NCBI GenBank assembly: GCA_016868455.1
Contig: VGGV01000010.1
Coordinates: 1-64,000, forward strand
Source of the DNA: Bacteroidota bacterium
GTDB lineage: Bacteria; Bacteroidota; Bacteroidia; Chitinophagales; Chitinophagaceae
Reading direction: 5' to 3'
DNA: 64,000 bases
This document shows, piece by piece, positions 62,410 through 64,000 of this stretch. Within the stretch, counting starts at the first letter, position 1; every line of letters starts with the position of its first letter. Made by a program: the position numbers and the translations under genes. The notes beneath the pieces are model-generated. The model searched no databases. It was not told where the DNA came from and saw only the letters and a program-made list of their open reading frames with translations.

Positions 62410-63276
62410 ATGAATTCCACTCTTTCTATCACTATTATTCAACCGAATCTTTACTGGGAAAACAAAACTGCCAACCTTAAAATGCTGGAGGGGAAAATTT
62501 TCAGTATAAAGGAAAAAACGGAAGTGGTGGTATTGCCCGAAATGTTCAGCACCGGTTTTAGCATGAAACCGGAACCATTGGCTGAAACTATGGAAGGAGA
62601 AACAGTGCAATGGATGAAAAAAGTGGCTCAAAAGAAGAATATCATATTAACGGGGAGTATGATTATTAAAGAGCCGGCTCCCCCTCTCCACCATGTGGAG
62701 AGGGGGCCGGGGGGTGAGGTCTTTTTCAACCGCCTTATCTGGATGCAGCCCAACGGGCAATACGGCATGTATGACAAGCGGCATTGCTTTGCTTTTGCCG
62801 GGGAAAACGAACATTATACTCCGGGTTCAAAAAGGCTGATTGCTTCTGTAATGGGATGGAAAATTAATTTGCAGATTTGTTATGATTTGAGATTCCCGGT
62901 GTGGAGCCGCCAAACTCCCCCTCTCCGTAGGATGGAGAGGGGGTCAGGGGGTGAGGAATACGATGTGCTGATTTATGTGGCCAACTGGCCCGAAAGAAGA
63001 AGCCATGCCTGGAAAACTCTGCTGCAGGCAAGGTCTATCGAAAACCAATGCTATGTGATTGGTGTAAACCGTGTGGGCAAAGATGGCAACGGTATTTATC
63101 ACAGCGGCGACAGCATGATTATTGACCCGGTGGGAGAAGTGTTGTACTCCAAAAAAGATGAAGAAGATATTTTTACAACCACCCTGGATAAAAATTACCT
63201 GAACAGCATAAGGGAAAAATTTCCTGCCCTGAAAGATGCGGACAGGTTTTTAATTCTCAATGATGACGAAGATTAA
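62410..63276 (+). CDS. Nitrilase-superfamily amidase (YafV/omega-amidase type)
   Basis: 288 residues. The catalytic triad is present: Glu in VLPEMFSTGF, Lys in MYDKRHCFAF and Cys in LQICYDLRFPVWS. YafV/omega-amidase relatives hydrolyse alpha-keto acid amides and related compounds in metabolite repair. Two inserts of about 14 residues, PAPPLHHVERGPGG (about residues 91-104) and TPPLRRMERGSGGE (about 169-182), are encoded by palindromic repeats. They lie in loops, in frame, the second one directly after the Cys motif, and the protein is otherwise intact. Confidence 0.9.
   Translation: MNSTLSITIIQPNLYWENKTANLKMLEGKIFSIKEKTEVVVLPEMFSTGFSMKPEPLAETMEGETVQWMKKVAQKKNIILTGSMIIKEPAPPLHHVERGPGGEVFFNRLIWMQPNGQYGMYDKRHCFAFAGENEHYTPGSKRLIASVMGWKINLQICYDLRFPVWSRQTPPLRRMERGSGGEEYDVLIYVANWPERRSHAWKTLLQARSIENQCYVIGVNRVGKDGNGIYHSGDSMIIDPVGEVLYSKKDEEDIFTTTLDKNYLNSIREKFPALKDADRFLILNDDED
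62676..62722. repeat. Palindromic repeat family B, first copy in the amidase gene
   Basis: CCCCCTCTCCACC and GGTGG-like words pair as CTCTCCAC / GTGGAGAG, followed by GGGGGCCGGGGGGTGAGG. The length of about 42-45 bp keeps the frame. Confidence 0.8.
62912..62958. repeat. Palindromic repeat family B, second copy in the amidase gene
   Basis: CCCCCTCTCCGTAGGATGGAGAGGGGG forms the hairpin, followed by TCAGGGGGTGAGG. It is about 80% alike with the first copy 236 bp upstream and in the same codon phase. Confidence 0.8.
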
Positions 63277-64000
63277 TTGGATTTATTTTTTTCTTTATCT
63301 GCCTTGATCAGTTCCATTGCCTTCAGCACTTTAAAATCAATATTGCGCCGGATATCTTCTACGGTGGGCAGCGATGCAATTTCCGGCTGTACCCCTTTCC
63401 CATTTTTTGGAAAGGTTTTGTCAATCACCAGCCGAAATAAAGGAAGGCGAAAACGGACACCTGTTTCGGGTAACCGGACATCCGGTATCAGCCAGGCCGA
63501 ATTACCATAGGCGCCGCCGCCGGTTTCTTCTCCCACCACGGTTACATTATCCTGTTTTATCAGTGCAGAAGCAAACAGTGTGGAAGCAGAAAACGAGTTG
63601 CCCCCGGTGAGTATATACACTTTGCCGCCAAAATGATTTTTCTTTTTGGGCCTGAAGTAGTGGCGTTTAAAATAACCAAAATGATAAAAGCCGTCTTTCC
63701 GTTTCCCGGTGAAGATGGCTATGAACAATTTATTCCAGAAATGATTTTGAATATACCCCTGCCATGGACTCCCCTTGCGGATGGCATATAATGAATCGGC
63801 AATCCTGAAGGGGTGGTCTGCAATATATCTTGTAATGATGGTGGAGTTGGTCACACTACCCCCGCCGTTACTGCGGATATCTATGATCAAGTGGGTAATC
63901 TGGTTGCGCTTTAATGCCCGGAAAGAGTTATGAAAAAACCGCCTTAATCCATACCCTTTGCTGAAAGAACCCAGGTCCATCATGGCTGTCCGGTTTACCG
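63273..64000 (-). CDS. S41-family (C-terminal processing type) peptidase, 5' partial
   Basis: The frame is open to the right window edge (residues N-R-T-A before M-M-D-L), so the start lies outside. At least 240 residues remain. The S41 fold shows LIIDIRSNGGGSVTNSTII, GGKVYILTGGNSFSASTLFA with the catalytic Ser, and VVGEETGGGAYGNS; the Lys is expected near ASALIKQD. No PDZ domain is in the visible part. The stop overlaps the amidase stop by 4 bp, convergent. Confidence 0.88.
   Translation of the reverse strand, partial: VNRTAMMDLGSFSKGYGLRRFFHNSFRALKRNQITHLIIDIRSNGGGSVTNSTIITRYIADHPFRIADSLYAIRKGSPWQGYIQNHFWNKLFIAIFTGKRKDGFYHFGYFKRHYFRPKKKNHFGGKVYILTGGNSFSASTLFASALIKQDNVTVVGEETGGGAYGNSAWLIPDVRLPETGVRFRLPLFRLVIDKTFPKNGKGVQPEIASLPTVEDIRRNIDFKVLKAMELIKADKEKNKSN

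Noticed and set aside
1-64000. tRNA or rRNA genes
   Set aside because: I saw no cloverleaf-like sequence with a terminal CCA region or conserved rRNA stretches on either strand; a covariance-model scan would be decisive.

Overview
The window looks like a chromosomal segment of a Bacteroidota bacterium, most likely of the Chitinophagaceae type. The evidence is family-level: proteins I associate with this phylum (DUF4251, DUF5606, DUF6986, many short SPII lipoproteins), Bacteroidota-type promoters (TTTG, 18-19 bp, TAnnTTTG) upstream of rpoN and a merC-like gene, few clear Shine-Dalgarno sites, and many small GC-rich palindromic repeats. I saw no rRNA, tRNA, CRISPR array, insertion sequence, phage module or replication origin.

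Layout. 0-5.6 kb: two zinc-ribbon/single-TM proteins (SPOR-like and YARHG sensor ends), a frameshifted amidase, a nuclease lipoprotein, a PGRP-type amidase and a GH18 enzyme. 5.9-13.2 kb: a broken HD (MESH1-like) hydrolase, Fic protein, SWIB protein, DUF4251 protein, a fused remnant of a WalJ-like hydrolase and a MATE pump, an AI-2E-type permease and a broken L,D-transpeptidase. 13.3-17.0 kb: a 5-oxoprolinase operon pxpB-pxpC-pxpA with a YcsG/NRAMP-type transporter. 17-26 kb: radical SAM/SPASM, DinB, MarR, a DigH-like glycosidase, rpoN and an MBOAT plus DHHW O-acetylation pair. 27.5-36 kb: recA, YceI, uvrB and polA. 36-50 kb: a cluster of gene fragments, an M3 peptidase, Fur, SCO, MerC, GH25, a PcrA/UvrD helicase, penicillin acylase, two decayed genes, a short asparaginase and an ArsC-like protein. 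50-64 kb: CmoA, a methyltransferase, Nfu, a saccharopine-dehydrogenase-like enzyme with two remnant copies of its 5' end flanking a formate/nitrite transporter, a truncated DUF6986 gene, a sterol desaturase, dnaN, a YbjN-like protein next to a cytoplasmic trypsin-zinc-ribbon-YbjN-like fusion, recX, a nitrilase-family amidase carrying two in-frame palindromic inserts, and part of an S41 protease.

Three themes stand out. (1) Several families of short palindromic repeats occur between genes and also in frame inside conserved genes (polA, pxpA, the NRAMP-type gene, the amidase twice, the ArsC-like gene), much like the in-frame palindromic elements of Rickettsia. (2) Lesions are frequent (single-base frameshifts, in-frame stops, deletion fusions), but they fall in dispensable genes and often two per gene, while about 20 kb of housekeeping genes (recA, uvrB, polA, pcrA, rpoN, dnaN) read cleanly. 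That favours real gene decay over random sequencing error, though homopolymer or assembly errors cannot be excluded here. (3) Cell-wall enzymes are abundant: three amidase/transpeptidase genes, GH18, GH25, a glucosaminidase-like protein and a DigH-like protein.
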